Source of the DNA: Endozoicomonas sp965199185
GTDB lineage: Bacteria; Pseudomonadota; Gammaproteobacteria; Pseudomonadales; Endozoicomonadaceae
Direction: 5' to 3'
Assembly (NCBI GenBank): GCA_965199185.1
Contig: CBDAQW010000013.1
Span: forward strand, 1-64,000
DNA length: 64,000 bases
The stretch's first letter is position 1; each line of letters opens with the position of its first letter. This document shows positions 60,952-64,000 of the stretch, in pieces. A program made the translations under genes and the position numbers. Under the pieces are notes generated by a model. It was not told the DNA's origin, ran no database searches, and saw only the letters and a program-made list of their open reading frames with translations.

Positions 60952-61872
60952 ATGAAAAGAGAGTTTACTCTTGATTGTGCAGGAAAGTTGTTAGACCTGA
61001 ATCAACCGCGTGTTATGGGTGTGCTGAATATCACGCCAGATTCATTCTATGCCAGCAGTCGCCATGAAGATCTTGATGATGTGCTGAGAGTGGCCGAAGA
61101 CATGCTTTGTGCCGGAGCCGATATTCTGGATGTTGGTGGAGAATCTACCAGTAAAATGGTGAAGAAGTACGGCTATGCAGACGACAATGAGCGTTTTGTT
61201 GGTGGGAGTAGTGCTGAAATGTCGTCTGATGATACGGCCAGTAGCACTCAGGAGCTGGAGCGTGTGGTTCCGGTGGTAGAAGCACTGGTTCAAAGGTTTG
61301 ATTGTATTGTCTCCGTCGATACCAGCTCTGCGGCAGTGATGAAAGAAGTTGCTGCTGTTGGTGCCGGTATGATCAATGATATTCGGGCGCTTGAGCGTGA
61401 AGGTTCGTTGGTAGCGGCACAAAAAACCGGACTGCCGGTTGTATTGATGCACTCTCTGGTTAATCATCCTGAGCCGGGTTTTGTTCCTGTTTATTCTGAT
61501 GTTGTTTCTGAAGTCAGTGCTTATCTCAGCAAGCGAGTGGCGGTTTGTGAGCAGGCAGGTATTGATCGTAATAAGCTGCTGATTGATCCTGGTTTTGGGG
61601 GTGGACTTTTTGGTAAAACTCCAGCCTATGACTTGAGTATGCTCAAGCATTTCGAAGCATTTCATGCATTGGGTTTGCCTGTTCTGGCTGGCATGTCCAG
61701 AAAGTCCTTTATCGGTGCAACATTGGACAAAGAGCCTGATTCCCGGCTCGCAGGGAGTCTTGCAGCCGCTATGCTGGCAGCTCAGTCTGGCGCTCACATT
61801 CTCCGGGTGCATGACGTGGCTGAAACGGCAGACGTTTTAAAAATACTGGCAGCGATTCTGCAGGCAGATTAA
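60952..61872 (+). CDS. folP: dihydropteroate synthase FolP, divergent with an enlarged loop
   Basis: Condenses 4-aminobenzoate with the pterin pyrophosphate in folate synthesis. 306 residues (E. coli 282). Conserved: NITPDSF, VSVDTSS, INDI, DPGFGGG, GMSRKSFIG and RVHDV. Departures: the family GESTRPGA reads GESTSKMV, and 61150-61251 encodes about 23 extra residues (KKYGYADDNERFVGG and so on) before ELERVVPVVEA. SDGG after TPDSF is replaced by YASS. The loop with the STRP motif contacts the aminobenzoate/sulfonamide site in known structures, so substrate or drug binding may differ. Position between ftsH and glmM is conserved. Confidence 0.9.
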   Translation: MKREFTLDCAGKLLDLNQPRVMGVLNITPDSFYASSRHEDLDDVLRVAEDMLCAGADILDVGGESTSKMVKKYGYADDNERFVGGSSAEMSSDDTASSTQELERVVPVVEALVQRFDCIVSVDTSSAAVMKEVAAVGAGMINDIRALEREGSLVAAQKTGLPVVLMHSLVNHPEPGFVPVYSDVVSEVSAYLSKRVAVCEQAGIDRNKLLIDPGFGGGLFGKTPAYDLSMLKHFEAFHALGLPVLAGMSRKSFIGATLDKEPDSRLAGSLAAAMLAAQSGAHILRVHDVAETADVLKILAAILQAD

Positions 61873-61929
61873 TTGAATGAGTAAAGCGTGAGTCTGTCCA
61901 GACTCATTAATGGATTAAAGGAGGCAGAG

Positions 61930-63269
61930 ATGTCCCGCAAGTTTTTTGGTACCGACGGCATTCGGGGCAAGGTTGGTGAGTTCCCTATTACCCCGGACTT
62001 TGTTTTGAAGCTTGGTTGGGCGGCGGGGAAGGTTCTGGCGGACGAAGGTGAAGGCAAAGTCATTATCGGTAAGGATACACGTATATCTGGCTATATGTTT
62101 GAGTCGGCATTAGAAGCAGGCTTATCCGCTGCGGGTATTGATGTGGTTTTGACCGGTCCTATGCCGACGCCAGCTATTGCCTACCTTACCCGAACGTTTA
62201 ATGGTCAGGCGGGTATTGTGATCAGTGCCTCTCATAATCCATTTTACGACAATGGCATTAAATTTTTCTCTGGTTCCGGAACCAAACTGTCCGATGAAGT
62301 GGAGCGTAAAATTGAGCAGCTTCTGGAATCGGATATTGATGTCGTACTTTCAGAGGAGCTGGGTAAAGTAAAGCGCATGGATGATGCTTCGGGTCGATAT
62401 ATTGAATACTGCAAAGCCAGTACGGCTCATCCACTTGATTTGCGTGGTATGAAGATAGTTATTGATGCCGGTCATGGTGCTACCTATCAGGTGGGCCCGG
62501 CGGTATTCAGAGAATTGGGTGCTGAAGTGGTAGCCATGGGGGTTGCCCCTGATGGGGTCAATATCAATGCTGGGGTGGGCTCTACGGCACCGGATAAATT
62601 GGCTGACAAAGTGCTGGAAGAAAAAGCTGATCTGGGTATCGCTTTTGATGGTGATGGAGACCGGGTCATTATGGTGGACGACAAGGGTCGTGTTATCGAT
62701 GGTGATGAACTGCTCTATATTATCGCTATGGATCGTAAGCTGCGTGGTGTGCTGGAAGGTGGTGTAGTCGGAACACTAATGACCAATCTGGGTGTAGAAA
62801 AGGGCTCTGGAAAAGAACGGAATTCCTTTTGCCCGGGCTCAGGTGGGTGACCGCTATGTCAATGAACTGATGATTGGCAAATGACTGGGAGCTGGGTGGT
62901 GAATCTTCAGGGCATATTATCTGTCGTGATGTATCTACAACCGGTGATGGTATTGTAGCTGCTCTGCAGGTTCTCAAGGGTGTACTTGCTTCAGGAAAAT
63001 CTCTGTCTGGTTTGTTACAAGGGGTTAGCAAATACCCACAGGAGATGATCAATGTCCGGGTCAAGGCCAAAAAGGACACGAATACGGTGCCGAGTATTGT
63101 AACTGCTGTGAAGGCCTCAGAGGAGGATATGGCGGGTCGTGGTCGTGTACTTCTGCGTGCTTCAGGTACTGAGCCGGTTATTCGGGTCATGGTCGAGGGT
63201 GAAAATGCTGATGAAGTTCAGCAGCACGTCCAGAAACTGGCAAAAATTGTTGAGCAGGAAATGGTGTAA
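61930..63269 (+). pseudogene. glmM: phosphoglucosamine mutase GlmM, broken by two single-base shifts
   Basis: GlmM converts glucosamine-6-phosphate to glucosamine-1-phosphate for UDP-GlcNAc, peptidoglycan and LPS. Starts at ATG 61930 behind AAGGAGG (MSRKFFGTDGIRGK). Active-site serine loop GIVISASHNPFYDNG and metal loop DGDGDR are intact. At 62802-62804 (GGG, one G too many) the frame shifts; the true continuation ALEKNGIPFARAQVGDRYV is readable in frame 2 until 62879-62881 (AAA, one A too many). The rest (DWELGGESSGHIICRD to the RASGTEPVIRVMVEG phosphate site, stop 63269) is in frame 3. As read, translation stops at 62850. The gene is normally essential, so a sequencing error is a serious possibility. 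Confidence 0.9.
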
Positions 63270-63279
63270 TTCTGTTGTG

Positions 63280-63317
63280 TCTCATTCCCGCGTTTATCGT
63301 GGGAATGACTTTTTTTA
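63280..63317 (+). terminator. intrinsic terminator after glmM
   Basis: TCATTCCCGCG / CGTGGGAATGA arms (one wobble pair), loop TTTAT, then a T7 run. Confidence 0.85.
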
Positions 63318-63322
63318 GAGGT

Positions 63323-63976
63323 TTATGTTTTTTTCTCTTTATTCATACATTCAGATTGAATGAGAGTTTCCTTAATTATCTGTTTCCATAAAGCATAGCC
63401 CTTAGCGCTCAGATGGATTTCATCATCATCAAAAAGAACGTATTGATAGTTGTTGTTTATTTTCTGAAATAAGTGTTTTGTCTCAATAAAGTGAACCTGA
63501 TTCTTCATGAGGGAAAAATCTTTAATGATCTTGTTGGTTCTATTGATATGATCCGTTAGATAGTCAAATTTTGGGGTTTGAGTTATTTCAATAAAAAAAA
63601 TACAGGTGTTTGGTAGCGCTTGTAGAATGGATTGAGTAAATAGCGCAAATTCTGCACCTACCTGCTCCGGATAACTTGAAGGTTCAACAAAGAGGTCATT
63701 AACACCTGCAAAAAGAACGATTCCTTTGGGTCTATAGCGCGAAGCCATTGACCAAAGGTATTTATTAATATCTTTAAGTTTGGCAAAGCCATAGCCTCTC
63801 TGAATAACAGGAATTGGAGCCATATCTTCTTTAAGTGTTTTCCATCTCCTTATGCTAGAACTACCAAGAAAGAGTATGCCCTGTAATGGATTTATGGTAG
63901 TGATATCACTCAGAATATATTGAGCCAGTTGTCCTTTGTTAATGCTGTCTTTCGAAGTGAAAGTAATAGGCCAGCC
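63323..63976 (-). CDS. SGNH/GDSL-type hydrolase, 5' end unresolved at window edge
   Basis: Esterase or lipase-like SGNH fold. Block I is LFLGSSSIRRW (63836-63874 region), block II lies around GYGFAKLKD, block III FAGVNDLF with the Gly/Asn oxyanion residues, and block V DEIHLSAKGY with the catalytic Asp and His. So the fold is complete. An internal ATG at 63823 would drop block I and is not the real start. The frame is open upstream to a TAG at 63977-63979 with no start codon in between. Upstream codons in another frame read ITLGAIGWPIT, which could be the missing N-terminus if one T of the T4 run near 63960 (minus strand) is extra. The natural substrate is unknown; the terminator at 63280-63317 separates it from glmM. 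Confidence 0.75.
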   Translation of the reverse strand, partial: GWPITFTSKDSINKGQLAQYILSDITTINPLQGILFLGSSSIRRWKTLKEDMAPIPVIQRGYGFAKLKDINKYLWSMASRYRPKGIVLFAGVNDLFVEPSSYPEQVGAEFALFTQSILQALPNTCIFFIEITQTPKFDYLTDHINRTNKIIKDFSLMKNQVHFIETKHLFQKINNNYQYVLFDDDEIHLSAKGYALWKQIIKETLIQSECMNKEKKT

Positions 63977-64000
63977 TATTGCTCCCAGAGTTATGATTGT

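Overview
The window looks like a chromosomal segment of a marine, possibly host-associated gammaproteobacterium. The right half follows the Pseudomonas/Oceanospirillales housekeeping order smpB, ratA, rnfH, fur/bamE, recN, grpE, dnaK, dnaJ, dapB, carA, carB, greA, yhbY, rlmE, ftsH, folP, glmM. The moderate base composition, sodium-coupled transporter and large glycogen/maltodextrin locus would fit an Endozoicomonadaceae-like lineage. That family assignment is inference from gene content, not a search result.

Layout. (1) 1-2.2 kb: csdA/csdE/tcdA sulfur transfer and tRNA ct6A modification. (2) 2.2-10.1 kb: assimilatory sulfate reduction, with cysDN on the minus strand divergent from tauE-type exporter, cysI, DUF934, cysH and cysG on the plus strand. 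(3) 10.0-10.6 kb: a tandem amplification of the cysG 3' end with REP-like palindromes. (4) 10.6-31.5 kb: a carbohydrate locus with malE, malF, malG, malK, malQ and lamB leftward and glgP, glgX, pgm, glgC, glgA and glgB rightward from a common divergent region at about 19.3-19.6 kb. Maltodextrin import and both breakdown and synthesis of glycogen are thereby encoded side by side. (5) 31.8-34.2 kb: an orphan periplasmic binding protein and a DcuB-type C4-dicarboxylate carrier. (6) 34.9-36.8 kb: the trans-translation pair ssrA (tmRNA) and smpB. (7) 37.2-63.3 kb: the conserved housekeeping backbone, interrupted by accessory genes: an NSS transporter, a second fur, an exported J-domain protein, an exported DJ-1/PfpI protein and a POT peptide transporter. 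(8) 63.3-64 kb: an SGNH hydrolase at the edge.

Points that stand out. grpE carries a perfect 126-bp in-frame tandem duplication (42 residues, six heptads). Two Fur paralogues flank bamE. CysN ends in a degenerate APS-kinase-like domain. folP has an enlarged, altered loop. glmM is split by two single-base shifts in short homopolymers, and csdA/csdE and the SGNH gene show similar homopolymer-associated breaks. Either the sequence has indel errors or these genes are damaged or recoded. Heat-shock (sigma-32-like) promoters are visible before grpE and dnaK. A REP-like palindrome family sits at three convergent gene ends, and a second dispersed repeat occurs at three intergenic sites. No CRISPR array, prophage, IS element, tRNA or rRNA gene was seen. 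I did not find a clearly undescribed multigene system. The best candidates for new biology are the exported J-domain protein and the remodelled GrpE.
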